A stretch of DNA of 64,000 nucleotides, from positions 62,001-126,000 of the forward strand of contig JAUIRK010000804.1 in NCBI GenBank assembly GCA_030549495.1, written 5' to 3'. Every line of letters starts with the position of its first letter. Positions within the stretch are counted from its first letter, which is position 1. The position numbers were made by a program, and so were the translations under genes. Shown here piece after piece: positions 41,745 through 53,094 of the stretch. This stretch comes from Nectonema munidae (lineage: Eukaryota; Nematomorpha; Nectonematoida; Nectonematidae). The notes under the pieces are model-generated. The model ran no database searches. It had not been told where the DNA came from and was given only the letters and a program-made list of their open reading frames with translations.

Positions 41745-41960
41745 AATATATCCATATATGTCCAGGTTTCGGATCCATACATCATTGCAGGCCTATTCAT
41801 TCAGCCTGCCTGTATTCTTTGACTTAACGCACAATACTAAAAAAATTTAGCTCTCCAAAATTTTTCCTTGCAAACTCAATTTTTAGGCTTTCAACATTTA
41901 CATTTGAGCAGAGAGAGGTGTCCTGATAAATTTTCAATCCCCCTTTTCCATTTCTCCCAA
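41745..41960 (-). pseudogene. LINE remnant with YGSETW motif
   Basis: The minus strand reads RPAMMYGSETWTY, preceded by broken pieces similar to the segment after the RT core of RTE/jockey-like elements. Very short and broken. Confidence 0.5.
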
Positions 41961-43480
41961 AGTCGCACAAACTGACGAACAGGTTTAATTCTGTCATGAA
42001 TCAAATATTTATCGATTCAAACCCTACTTTTGAATAATCAAATGAAAAAAATTTCCTTAAATTAAGAAATAATAAAAATATAACTTCAAAATTTTCACAT
42101 TGGTTTAGAGTACACGTATTACTCAAAATTATTAGCTATGGAAAATGACCATTTAAAAAAATTTATTCAATGTAAATTATTTTAATTATATAATTATGTC
42201 ATGAATATTTTATTAAAAACAGAGAAATTAAGAATTTATTGTAAATGAGGTCTTTAAAACCTTTAAACTTGAGTTTATAAATATTCTTAACCCTCTAGTT
42301 CAGTGTTACGCGTATGATTGTACTTTGAATTTTTACATTTCAATTGAAGATACTAAATTCATGCAATTTAACATAATTTTATGTCTTAAAGTGGAAGCAA
42401 ATTATCCAGCGTATAAGCAAAACAAAAGTTGTTTAGAAATTGTCTTTATGCTATCGTAGAGATTAAAGTATGCTTATTAGTATAATTCAAGATCACATTA
42501 ACAGATGGAAATATAGGCAGGTGGATACAAAAACATTATATACTTCGTTTCAGAGACAATGGTCATATAAAATATGAATAATCTGTTTTAAGTAAATTGA
42601 ATGATGAATTTTGACTGCATGTGAGCAAATTTTAAATCTATTATTTTATTAAAAAAATGGATGGTGTTAAATCATACTTTATAAAAATTATCATTTTATT
42701 CATCAGAAATATTTATTCTTTTTTTCAGTGTATTAAACAGTAAATTTCATTTATAATTATAAAAAAAAATTTTTTAATGACTTATACGAAAAAAAATCGG
42801 ATTATAATTGCTATTTATGATATTTATTATTTTTTTTAAAATTATAATTATATGTAGGTAGTTTCCACCCTTCAACCTTAACTTGTGGCCTGTGATTAAT
42901 AATTTTTTTTGATTTCGTGATAATCTACATCAAGATCAATGAGGCCTTTTGATGTTTAAAATTTTTCTTGTTTTATCTCATGGCTTAAATATAAAATTTT
43001 GGTATGTAGAATGACTTTCATATTAAGTTATTTGACACAAAGTTTCTGTTTACTTTCCTTCTGAGTCTTGATGTGTCTGAAACATCAAAATTTTGTACTG
43101 AACCTCAATATATACCACTTATTTTTTCATAAATATTGTTTGAAAAACAAAATTATTACACTATTATTAATTTCGATATTGATTATATAGAACGGCCCAA
43201 TAATTTTAAAATCAAATCAGTGCTTTTTATTCTTGATCTATATTATAATAGCTTAGCGTCAAAAATACACTGAAATATGTTTTGACTTATAGATCAAATT
43301 ACTAGTTTTAAATAAATATTAAAAATAACATAAATATTAGTAAAGTGGAATAAAAATTTATAACTTTTAGTAGATAATATAATTGGATTCATAATCTTGA
43401 CATTAGGGACGCGTACAGCCCGCCAAATTGGTATGAAATACAAAAAAATATCAGAGATAGCTTGAATAGTACTTACTTAC
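41961..43480. other. Intergenic or intronic AT-rich DNA, nothing recognised
   Basis: No coding similarity, repeat pair or RNA gene was seen. Confidence 0.35.
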
Positions 43481-43534
43481 CCTACCAAAATTTCTAGCAA
43501 TGTTATGACGAGTAGCGTAGCCAGGAACTTGACC
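43481..43534 (-). CDS. Orphan 54-base exon with strong splice sites
   Basis: On the minus strand TATTTTACAG is followed by 54 bases, then GTAAGTAAGT, a near-ideal exon in AT-rich DNA and itself much richer in G+C. Two frames are open: GQVPGYATRHNIARNFGR, or a hydrophobic VKFLATLLVITLLEILV that could be part of a membrane helix. I cannot assign a gene. No partner exon was found in the window. Confidence 0.4.
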
Positions 43535-43998
43535 CTGTAAAATATTAAATTTTTGTGATATTCTTATTTTCGCGCAAATATAAGTAGCGAATATATTAAT
43601 CTGAAACATACGAAGATAATTTTGAAAGTATATGATTGCTCTCCAAATTTTAACTCCCAAATCGCCAAAATTTAACTTCCGCTAAAATTTCTTAGAGTAT
43701 GTGAAATATATTATACGTTAAAATAATTAATTCTAATACATTTAAAAATTATTTAACGAAAATTTTTTTGAGGTTAAAATTTAGCAGGCATCTTAACAAA
43801 AGATTGTTATGCAAGTAAAGGAAGTGATATAAAATTTAGCAGGATTTTAAAAAAGAATGATATTAATTTTGACAGGCATCAATAAGACATGATAACCTCT
43901 TTCATTGAAACTAAAAAATAAATAATTGAAGCATAGAATCTCTCTTTCCGAATATTTTCTTTCAAACAAATATCTGCATAGATTTTCTTCGTTTACAG

Positions 43999-44845
43999 CA
44001 GTGGTCCTTAACCTGGGGGTCGTAACCCCTTTAGGGGTCGTTTGAAGTTTTTGCAGGGGTTATGAAAAACTTTTGGTTTCAAAGTGTATCCTCATGAACG
44101 TCTTCCATCAGTTGCAAAACTATTTCTATTTGATGTATTTTAATCCTGATTGTATGATGCAATCAATTAATAATTTTGCTCTTAAAATCAAACATCATTT
44201 TAAATCTCACACATGTTGCTTGCAATCAAGCCATTGAAAACTATTTTCTGAAGTTAAATAGCCGTTCTAATGACATTTGGATCACCAGACCTTTTTCAGT
44301 GAGCGAAAGTAGCATTGATGACTCTGGTGCTGCTGTCAAAGTGGAGTTTCTTCAAATAAAAGAAGACAGTCAATTAAAACTCGATTTTTCCGAGCAAGCA
44401 CTTCCATCATTCTGGGCCAAATTAAAAACCGTTTATCCAATTCTTTCCAAACGTGCTATGATTTTTTTGATACAGTCACCTTCAACTTATCGTTGCGATA
44501 CTGGATTTTGTGCAAAGATGTCTTTAAAAACAAGTGCACGTTTAATTTTTAATAAATAATTGATTCATACACGAGATGCTGTCTGTCGAGCATTACACCA
44601 TGTTTTGAAAAACTTTTCTCTGACAAACAATACCAGCCTTCGAATTAAATGATACTGAATTTGTTAGATTATATTAATTTAAATAAATTTTTTCAATTAA
44701 ACTTTCTTTTAACAAGTGTTTGTATTATAAAATATAACATGTAAATTTTCTTGTTTTTAACTTTAAACGGCTGAATCAAAAAGAATTTTATAGGGGTCAT
44801 AAAAATTTTTTCATAATATTTAGAGGTAAATAGATACAGGGATTC
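43999..44845 (+). mobile_element. Internally deleted hAT element, sister of the one at 22806
   Basis: It begins CAGTGGTCCTTAACCTGGGG and contains the same order as the element at 22806-23590 in opposite orientation. The plus strand reads [20 protein letters not shown], then YPILSKRAMIFLIQSPSTYR, then [16 protein letters not shown], the hAT C-terminal block. The right end is eroded after ATTTAGAGGTAAATAGAT, so no target duplication can be read. Confidence 0.75.
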
Positions 44846-44889
44846 TTCAATTATTCATTTTTTAGTTTCAGGGAGATTGGAAACGGGTT

Positions 44890-45265
44890 ACTATCAAAAG
44901 AGTGACACAATTAAATAGTAATCAAAGGAGAGACCGATCAATCATTAGTTACTTTATTGATTAGTTTGTGAGTCAGTTAGTTAATTAATTATTTAGTTGG
45001 TTAATTTGTTAATCGGCAGTTAACTAATTATTTAATGAACTAGTTAAATTTGTTAGATAGTTGTTGAGTTTGTTAGTTTTTCAGTTAGTTAGTGGTTGTG
45101 ATATTATTGAAGTCTTTTATTAAAATTTTCAGATATTTTGTCACTCTTTTGTCATCTAACTCTTTTGATTTGTTGTTCCTATAAATTTCCTTATTTTTGT
45201 CACTCATTTGTCATATCACTTCTTTGAATTTCCATTTTTTGTCACCCTTTTGTCATTTCATCCTT
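44890..45265. repeat. Inverted AAAAGAGTGACA / TGTCACTCTTTT repeat with tandem right end
   Basis: AAAAGAGTGACAC at about 44898 faces three tandem blocks of about 62 bases with GTCACTCTTTTGTCAT-like cores at 45139-45255. Between them is a run of TTAGTTAGTTAATT words. It resembles a terminal-repeat element but is unassigned. Confidence 0.4.
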
Positions 45266-45535
45266 TTTAAAAAATATATATGTTATAAACTAGATAAGTA
45301 ACAATTTCAAATTATATACAATAAAAAAGTGAGTTTTATATAATAAAAAAATAAATAAATGAAAATTGATACATAAAAATTTACCATAAACTAGAATTTA
45401 TTCTAATTCAATTTAAAATTTAAATATAAATTTTCTAAGACATTGTAAAAAATCTATTTATTTGTTTTAAATTTGTAAAAATAACCAGAAATTTATATTT
45501 ATTCCTATCCAGGATCTCTACTTATTTCCGAACTA

Positions 45536-46090
45536 AAATAAAGACAATGTCTTCTTTGCAGTATTCGTAGATGTGTGTGCGAGCGCTTGAATAATTTTGA
45601 ACCGAGATTTTACTTTGTTGTTAATGTCATCTATGTGTTGCTTGAAAGTCATTCCTCGGTCAATCGCAAGGCCAAGAATTTTGGTTGAGTTGGTGCATGG
45701 AATTGGAGTGTTGTTCAATGTGACTAGTGGTTGTGTAGTATATTCTTTTGTGTACGATGAGTTATGACTTATTTGTGGACACCATCATTCTGTATGTACT
45801 TAGCCATTCTCCCATAGTGTGTGGATGGATGTATTGCTGAAGTTGTGATGCTGCGGTTTGAAAGTTAGGGTGTTGAGAATTGGTTGTAAGGTCATCTGCG
45901 TATGTCAAAACATGTAGGTTGGGTTGAGTAGGTAGAGGTATACCATGTGTGAAGAGATTGAAAAGTGTTGGAGAGAGAACGGATCCTTGCAAAAGCCCGT
46001 TAGTAAAGTGTTTTATTTTTGATGATAAGCCATTATATACTGTGTATGCGTGTCTCCCAGTGAGTAAATTGACAAGCCATTTTTTGTAAT
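45536..46090 (-). pseudogene. LINE reverse transcriptase core fragment
   Basis: The minus strand reads KWLVNLLTGRHAYTVYNGLS, GLLQGSVLSPTLFNLFTHGI, VLTYADDLTTNSQ, then MNNTPIPCTNSTKILGLAID and RGMTFKQHIDDINNKVKSR. LQGSVLSPTLFN and YADD are RT motifs and the ILGLxxDxxLTFxxHI block follows in jockey/I-type elements. Frames shift at least twice and both ends are missing. Confidence 0.8.
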
Positions 46091-46109
46091 TGTGTAATTT
46101 ATTAGATCC

Positions 46110-46262
46110 AAAAAAATAAAATGCAAAAAGATATTAAAATTTGCGTATTTTAAGTTGTTAACTAAGCCCATTTTTGAATTATATAAAAAATTAAAAAATG
46201 TTTTGCAATTGCAGCACAAATAAACAAATTGTTTATGCTGGATTGCAAAGATATATATATAT
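46110..46262 (-). repeat. Dispersed repeat next to a TA tract, copy 1
   Basis: It shares GCGTATTTTAAGTTGTTAAC, TAAGCCCATTTTTGAATTAT and TTGCAATTGCAGCACAAAT with 61490-61665 in opposite orientation. Both copies end at an (AT)n tract, here at 46248-46267. Confidence 0.7.
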
Positions 46263-47100
46263 ATATCGTGCAAATTGAAAAGTATAGGTAATAACTTTTG
46301 TAACATCGTATGAGGTACCAAAATATGAACAGAAAGTTTGATCTTTTTTGATTTTTTAAAGAATATTTTTCGATTCTTTGATTACAGAATTTTATTTTGA
46401 TTATTTGACAAATATAATATTTAAAATCGTGCAAATTGCAAAGTATAGGTAATAACTTTTGTAACATCGTATGAGGTAGCAAAATATGAACAGAAAGTGT
46501 GATATTTTTTGATATTTTAAAGAATATTTTTCGATTTTTTAATTACAGAATTTTATTTTGATTATTTGGTAAAATATATTACTTAATATCGTGAAAAATT
46601 GCAAAAATATAGGTAATAACTTATCTAACATCCTCTCCCCGAATGAGGTATATATAATCTTACATCTTGCAAAATATGAACTGATAGGTTGGAGATGAAT
46701 TATCGCGGTATACAGGTTGGAAATGAACCATCGTAGTATACAGGTATAATGTATATAGGTAATAACTTATGTAGCATCGTCTCCCCGAATGAGGTATATC
46801 AAATCTTACATCTAGCAGAATGTGAACAGAAAGTTGAACATTGTCTCCCTAGTCATTTGTACATGGAATAGAAACCATCGTAGTATGCAGGTTGGAGATG
46901 AATCATCGTAGTATACAGGTTGGAGATGAATCATCGTAGTATACAGGTTGGAGATGAATCATTGTAGTATATAGTTTGGAGATGAATCATCGTAATATAC
47001 GGGTTGGAGATAACACTCAAGTTGTATACCCGCGTTCAACCGTACAGGTTATGAGATATCAGAGGTCTGGCAAGACCTGCGGGGAGACAACTTGCCAGAC
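46262..47100 (+). repeat. Dispersed composite repeat with 28-bp minisatellite, copy 2
   Basis: Same order as 13082-13965: two units of about 160 bases from 46264 and 46425, the CTCCCCGAATGAGGTATA blocks, then about six 28-bp units to 47000, then CGCGTTCAACCGTACAGG. Unlike copy 1 it continues into a perfect 10-bp inverted pair, GTCTGGCAAG (47065-47074) and CTTGCCAGAC (47091-47100). This may be the true terminal structure, as in hairpin-ended elements. Confidence 0.85.
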
Positions 47101-47296
47101 TTATTATATATTTAAATGTGTAAATCGTAAAATGCTAAAAAAATATACTTAAAATAAAAATTTTCAAAAAATATTTTACATACATATTGAAAGCCACATT
47201 TCAAAAATTCTACCTAAAAGTTCAAAAAACTTAACTTTGAAATTGCAGTTTTATTTCATAAAAACTATATGATTGGTTGAAATGTTTATGTAATAT

Positions 47297-47350
47297 ATAA
47301 TAATAATAATAATAATAATATTAATACTACTACTACTACTACTAATACTA
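47297..47350 (+). repeat. Microsatellite (TAA)n(TAC)n
   Basis: Runs of TAA followed by TAC trinucleotides with few interruptions. Confidence 0.85.
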
Positions 47351-47822
47351 CTTTTTGAAAAATTTTACTTGTTTGATTTGCAGAAAGAATTAAACTGTTT
47401 TTCAATATTTCTTTTTCATGATATATATATCATTAGAAAGCTTATCGTTTGCTACATACTCTAGAATAATTTATTTTTGCAAAAGTTTTAGAAAATTTTA
47501 ATAACGTATAAAATGTAGTTTAATGATTCAATAAGATTTATTTCCATAAGTCTAAATCACGAAACTTTAAAATTTAAACAATATAATAAATTCAAGAGAC
47601 TTAAACTGGAGGGCTTCTAGTCTAGATTATAACTTTTACTCAGGCAAACAAAATACTTTCGTAATGTTTACATTTTTCTCTTATAATTTTTAAAGTAAAA
47701 TCTTTAAAAAAATAACGAAAATTTAAGGAAACTCGAATATTGATATAGATTACGTGAAAATACAAACGGTTAATAAATTGTTTCAGGTATTTAAATTCAA
47801 AATATACTAACTCATTCTGTTA

Positions 47823-48386
47823 TCAAACACTCAAATTGCTGTACACATTTTCAAGTCCTTCGTAAGACCAATTCTTGAATACGCAAATGTGATTTATGGG
47901 GATAGCTGTGCGAGTAATGTCAAGAAAATTGAAAAAGTTCAAAAAAACTTCACAAAATGTTTACCTGCTATGAGAAATTTTCCTTATTCTGAAAGAATGA
48001 AAGTTTTGAACTTACCTTCACTTTGTTATAGAATAAAGAGAAATGAAATGATTACTATTTTTAACATTGTAAATAAAAATATGATAATAAAAGAAGATGT
48101 CCTGCCTGGTTTTTCAACAAGAATTTCTAGATCGCATTGCTTCAAATTTAAAGCTGAAAGTTTTCAGAACAAGTATCGCCAAACATTTCTAACACAAAGA
48201 GCTTTTGAAGATTGGAATTCTTTGCCCAGTGAAGTTGTGAATTCTACTACGTTGAATGAGTTTAAAAACAAACTGGATGCAGTTTGGCAGTCTAGGAGAT
48301 GGTATTATTTTGCTTAACTTCAGGATGCAAATCTTACAGGCATTAGCCTCAATTTTGCTTTAATAATTATGTTATGTTATGTTATT
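47823..48386 (+). mobile_element. CR1-like LINE, 3' end with terminal repeats
   Basis: Plus frame: IFKSFVRPILEYANVIYGDS, KKIEKVQKNFTKCLP, ERMKVLNLPSLCYRIKRNEM, RQTFLTQRAFEDWNSLPSEV and NEFKNKLDAVW, then TAA. This is the post-RT C-terminal region of CR1-type elements. A short 3' untranslated part ends in a TTATG-type tandem tail (48369-48386), typical of CR1-type 3' ends. It is a 5'-truncated insertion about 110 bases upstream of the Argonaute exon. Confidence 0.8.
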
Positions 48387-48493
48387 AACTAAGTCTAGTT
48401 TTATTTTTGATCTAATCTTGAGTTTTTCTAAAATTCATAATGGCAACACTGGTTTTGATCTTACCTACCTTCAAGTGATATTTATTTCTTTAG

Positions 48494-48631
48494 GTTATTC
48501 AGCACGAAGTGCAAGCAATCAAAGAAGCATTCAAGCGTTTACCAGGAGAACCTTATAACCCGCTGTTAACTTTTGCAGTGGTACAAAAACGACATCATAC
48601 TCGATTGTTTTGCCAGGATCCTAAAGATATG
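48494..48631 (+). CDS. Argonaute PIWI-domain exon
   Basis: The exon is 138 bases, phase 0 at both ends, with acceptor TTTCTTTAG and donor GATATG/GTATCT. Its 46 residues include VIQHEVQAIKEAFKRL, NPLLTFAVVQKRHHTRLF and CQDPKDM. Human AGO2 has HHELLAIREACIKL, GITFIVVQKRHHTRLFC at the same place. VVQKRHHTRLF is typical of Ago-clade, not Piwi-clade, proteins. It lies in the PIWI domain between the second and last catalytic positions and contains no catalytic residue itself. Flanking Ago exons were not recognised in the window, so either introns are very long or this is a relic. Confidence 0.8.
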
Positions 48632-49818
48632 GTATCTTTATGCACATCCCATTTTACTACGAAATATCGCTTTACTCATTTTGATGATCTATTGTTTTTC
48701 CTCCATATACCTTGTTTCATTAAGAAATTATGATTCATTTAAGCTACTTCCATTTAAAATCTTGTCAACCATGAACTGATTTGCACTATCTTGTGTATTT
48801 TTGAACAATCTTGTTGCTTAAACTGCTTTGCTGCGATCGAAGGTAGTTGGGGGCAATCCTTTCCTATTTTTTATTCGAAATATACTAAATTTTTGTGTTC
48901 TTTCTAATAGTTTAACAAATTATTATAGGCGTCAATCATAATTTAAAAGAAGCGACTAGTAAATAATAAATGAGAATAGCTATAGCTTATAAAAACTTAT
49001 AAGAATACTGTGGTCAGAAAACTCGGAATGGAAAACTGGCTCTCAAGCCAATTATTATTAGTTAGTGTGTTAGTTAGTTCAACTATTCAAATATAATAGT
49101 TTTATAGCCACTAGATTTATTAATGCTGTTTCCTTAATTAGGGGCGTTTGGGTTAGGATTGCATCTATCGCTAATTAAATATAGAGTCTGTAAATTAGTA
49201 TTGCTTTGCAGTACAGGAGACAGTCAATCTCTTTTTTGGGTGCGTCCAGAAATAGAAAGGTCGATCTTGAACTCTGTATTACGCCGAGACGATGATGTTG
49301 GAAATGCTAAGATCACTTTCAATTGGTGTTTCTGAATTTCATGATTTCCTTGGAATTTACTGGATAAGTGTTTGGTTATCGGGAATCAACTATTTTTAAT
49401 CTTGGTCTCAAAATTTGAGATTAGGAATAAAAAATGTAAATTTCCAATAAAAAGTGGATTTGCATCACAAAGTATCTGTATAAACGAATATCAATTGGAA
49501 CGATCTTAAAATACTTATTACGTCTAAAAGTTAATTTCTATAAGTTATTGAAGAAACTCTGATAATGTATATGGTAAACAGACATTTTTACATGTGGCAG
49601 AAGATTAATTAGGATAAAGACTATTAATTTTTTTTGTTTTGATGTAAGTAATATTGAAAGAAAGTATAAAAAATGCAGAAAACCATTCCTAAATTAGTGA
49701 GAGTTAGCTTTAACGATAATAATCTAATAATCAATTATAGATTAATTACTTGTAACACTTATATTTGGATGCAGTTTTAAAACAAATTTCATAGTTCCAT
49801 AGTTAGTGTACTTACAAA
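48632..49818. other. Downstream of the Argonaute exon, weak exon candidate only
   Basis: A 43-codon open stretch at 49206-49334 after TATTGCTTTGCAG reads TGDSQSLFWVRPEIERSIL and is richer in G+C than its flanks, but matches no Argonaute segment I know. The rest shows nothing. Confidence 0.25.
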
Positions 49819-49976
49819 TTACTTCCAATAAAACATTTTGAAAGATATCCCTTATTTTTATAAAATAACAAATTAAATTAGATTAGAAATTTTTAGGAGT
49901 AAAAATTTCTAATCTAATTTAATTTGTTATTATATAAAAATAAGGGATATCTTTCAAAATGTTTTATTGGAAGTAA
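49819..49976. repeat. Near-perfect hairpin, 77-base arms and 4-base loop
   Basis: The left arm 49819-49895 and right arm 49900-49976 are reverse complements with a single difference seen (TTTTATAAA against TTATATAAA). The loop is GGAG. Arm ends are TTACTTCC and GGAAGTAA. It is either a very recent inverted duplication or under selection. Confidence 0.9.
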
Positions 49977-50877
49977 AAAATTGTTTAGTGTAAAATTAAA
50001 CATGTCTTTGATTTTAAAAAAAATTTCACCTTTTTTGATAAATTTTTTATTTGTATACTGGAACTGGTTAAGGAATAATAAAATCCTGGGCCTATCTTAG
50101 GATTGATATAAAAAGGATCTCTGAAATTTTTTTATAAAAAGACACAATATGATATTGCTACTATTGATATGAAACTAAAACTTACACTAAAAAGACACTC
50201 AGTATTGAAAATGAAATTTATTTTTTCTTTTTGCTGATTGATTTACGCTCTATATATTTTCATTAAAAATCATTTAAAATAAAACTATTTAAAATTTTTA
50301 AAAATCTAAATATAAAATGTTTTACCACATACGCCTTTTTAAAGTATTCAGAATTCAATGATTGTATTTTATTGTATGAAAATATATCAAACCTGTCAAT
50401 AAAAATTGAAAATTGACAATCAATAAAAATAATTTTATTTTAGATAAATGATAAAAACAAAGAAGTTCAAAAAAGTTTAAACAAAATTGTATTGTAGAGC
50501 ATAAGAGAAATTTGTAAACAAGTTTTTCCTTATTTATGAAGTTTCTGGCAATTTTCTAAAAAATCAAATAAAAACATACTTAGTTAAATTGTATTTTAAT
50601 ATATAAAAAATTTATAGTCTTTTATGTTGAAAACATCACTGAATACAATTTAGATAAGATATATGATTTTATGTCGTATAGAAAAAATTGACAAAGGATT
50701 TAACCGAATAGATTATTCTAAGCACAAAGGTTGATTCACTATCATGTTTTTGTTATAAGTAACTATTATATCATAAATAAACTGTTGTATGCTAATTGTA
50801 AGTCTTTTTTGTTACATACAAGTTTCAGCCAAACTTCACATTTTTACTTTTTTTTACAGTCTTTCTTTTTTATTTTT
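49977..50877. other. AT-rich, nothing recognised
   Basis: No coding similarity, inverted repeat or RNA gene was recognised. Confidence 0.35.
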
Positions 50878-50879
50878 TT

Positions 50880-51132
50880 ATTGTGTGTGCCATATATTTT
50901 TTTTAATTCCTGTTTCAGGTTGAGCTGGAGTAGATGGTAGTGTTCTTTTAGTCAAAATAGTCATAGTATTCCACCTTGATGTATCTAATAGATAAACAAA
51001 TGCAGCAACTGTCCTTGCGCCATCTTTTGTAATACCGATTATGACATGCCGTGATGATAAAATTAAAATAATTTTTCTCTTAGTTTTGGTTTTAACCACG
51101 TAACTATGTAGAAATAAATATTTACTTTCCAT
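50880..51132 (-). pseudogene. piggyBac-like transposase fragment
   Basis: The minus strand reads VVKTKTKRKIILILSSRHV, then KDGARTVAAFVYLLDTSRWN followed by TMTIL. Compare piggyBac ...LSTMH... and ...RRWPxxVFYNILDxxxxNAxIL, and the fragment at 8041-8231. The segment between the two blocks is deleted. Confidence 0.45.
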
Positions 51133-51921
51133 ATTCTAGCAAACCTTGTAGTTAAACTCTTTGCGATTTTCAAAGAGAAGTGAGTGATCTGAAAGCAAAT
51201 CAAAAAGAGAAGGTATGATCAAAGGGAAATTTTAATAGTAACTCCAAGCATTTTTAAATTTTCAGCTAAGAATATAATTTTAAGTTCACTAAGGTTGATA
51301 GTAAAAATGAAAATTTTCAACTCAAAACTTGAGCCTACACATTTTGACTAGCACTAATAAGATTGCTGTCTTTATGCGAAAGGTAGATCACGTTAACGGC
51401 CAGCGGTTTTCAAACGTTAAGCTATCAAACCTCCCTTTCAAAAAAGATAGAATTTAGGGGCCTCCCCTATCATATTTCCCAAATTTTTATAACTTTGCAT
51501 TTTATGACAATCGAATACAATTTTTTTATTAATTTTTTAATATTTTTATTTTGAAATGTTAATATAATTTTTTCCATCTTTTTCTGAATTTTTGTTTCTA
51601 TGTTTTTTATATACAATTTTTCCATATAAATTTCTTCAAGTTATATCATAATAGTTTTTCTATTTATAAAATATATTTTTTAAATAATTAAAAAAAATGA
51701 AGGACATTTTTGACGGTTTTATATTTCTTTACTTTTTTACAATTAAAAAAATAAAAGATGTATATAATAAATTGGAAAATTAATAAAGTAAAAAAAGCTT
51801 GAAATTATTGGCACAAAGTTTTTCAAATCTAGGAGTCATTGAAGACAGTGTTACGCGTAGCTCCTTTTCTACCCTTAAACGGGCTCGGTACTTAGATTTC
51901 ATTGCAGATAGTGCAGAAAAT

Positions 51922-53094
51922 GGTCTTATGACATTTCATCACACGACACTTCATCACACGACAGTTCATCACACGACATTTCATCATAACGACATTTCAT
52001 CACACGACATTTCATCATAACGACACTTCATCACACGACATTTCATCATATGCATGGGTTGTTTGTTGTAAAGGATTAAAAGTTTATTATACAATATTAA
52101 TCCATATAGGAAGTATTAGAGCATATACTAATACTTTTTTACCTGGGTATGATGGGCTTTACCTGGGTATGATGTAGTTAATCTTCTTAAATTTTTATGC
52201 CCCTTCTGTTCACCAACACTTCCTTGTTAATTTATTTCTTTTTGAAAATAACTTTACATTTATTTTCTTTTTCATCTCTGTTGCTTAAATCATAAAGTTT
52301 TTGCACTTGAAAAATAATTATAATGGAAAACAATAAAATTGAATATTTCTGTAATTTTGGAACAACTTCTAAAGGAAAAGAAACCGTGATATTCAAAAAT
52401 TGCGAATATTATAAACATCGAGAAAACAAAGATACCTCTATTCGTTGGCGATGTGCAGAGTCAAATGCCAAACTAGTCAATTTGGACAATCTGATATCAT
52501 ATCATACCTTAGAGCTGTTCAATATTCTGCCTGTAAGTAGTTTGTTTTCAACAATAAAATGTTTTATTTTTCGTTATTATTTTTCTTATTGTTTTTTGAG
52601 GTAAATAAAATGATGATACTCTCATTCTTGAAATTTCATGTTTAAATTTAATTGAATAAATAAAATAAAAGAGAAAGTGTTCATGTGTTTTTCATCATTT
52701 TTCATTACTGGAGTAAGGTTTTTTTTAGGGATCTACCGTTTCCAAATATTACAAACAACTTCAGTTTTGTCAAAGCATTTGACAAAACTAAATTAACATT
52801 TTGTTTATTAAAAAACCAATTAGATAACATTTTGTTTATTTAATATAAATTTTAGAGAAAAATATTGTTTTAGATTCAAATAAATAAATATTAATATTTT
52901 TTAAGTTAATACAAAAATAGAATTTTTATTTTTAATGAAAAATACTGTTAGTTTTTTTATAAAATTCACAGTTTTATGTCATGAAATGTTGTATGATAAA
53001 GCGTTGTTGTAATGAAATGGAGTTGTGTGTGATGAAATGTCGCGTGATGAAATGTCGTTGTGATGAAATGTCGTGTGATGAAATGTCGTAGCAC
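51922..53094 (+). mobile_element. Mutator-like element with array-type terminal repeats, nested in a hAT
   Basis: A perfect 9-bp duplication GCAGAAAAT flanks it (51913-51921 and 53095-53103). Its ends are inverted arrays of CATTTCATCACACGA/CATTTCATCATAACGA units, about nine on the left (to about 52050) and seven on the right (from about 52978). The 9-bp duplication, the terminal arrays and an internal FLYWCH exon all suit Mutator-like elements. At 1173 bp it has no catalytic domain and is non-autonomous. Confidence 0.85.
52323..52532 (+). CDS. FLYWCH-type zinc finger exon inside the Mutator-like element
   Basis: It starts at ATG (MENNKIEYFCNFGTT) and continues SKGKETVIFKNCEYYKHREN, then IRWRCAESNAKLVN, ending at a good donor CCT/GTAAGT (52533). 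F, YY, WRC and later His fit the FLYWCH pattern found at the N-terminus of Mutator-like transposases, but the second Cys after WRC is missing (AESNAK). Upstream AT-rich sequence could hold a promoter. The following transposase exons are absent from the element. Confidence 0.6.

Noticed and set aside
46013-46482. Overlapping minus-strand open frames of about 105 codons
   Set aside because: They run across repeat boundaries and the duplicated AT-rich units, with no motifs.
51922-53094. TTCATCACACGACA-type arrays as a CRISPR-like array
   Set aside because: Units are directly adjacent without unique spacers, appear inverted at both ends, and are bounded by a target duplication, so they are transposon termini.
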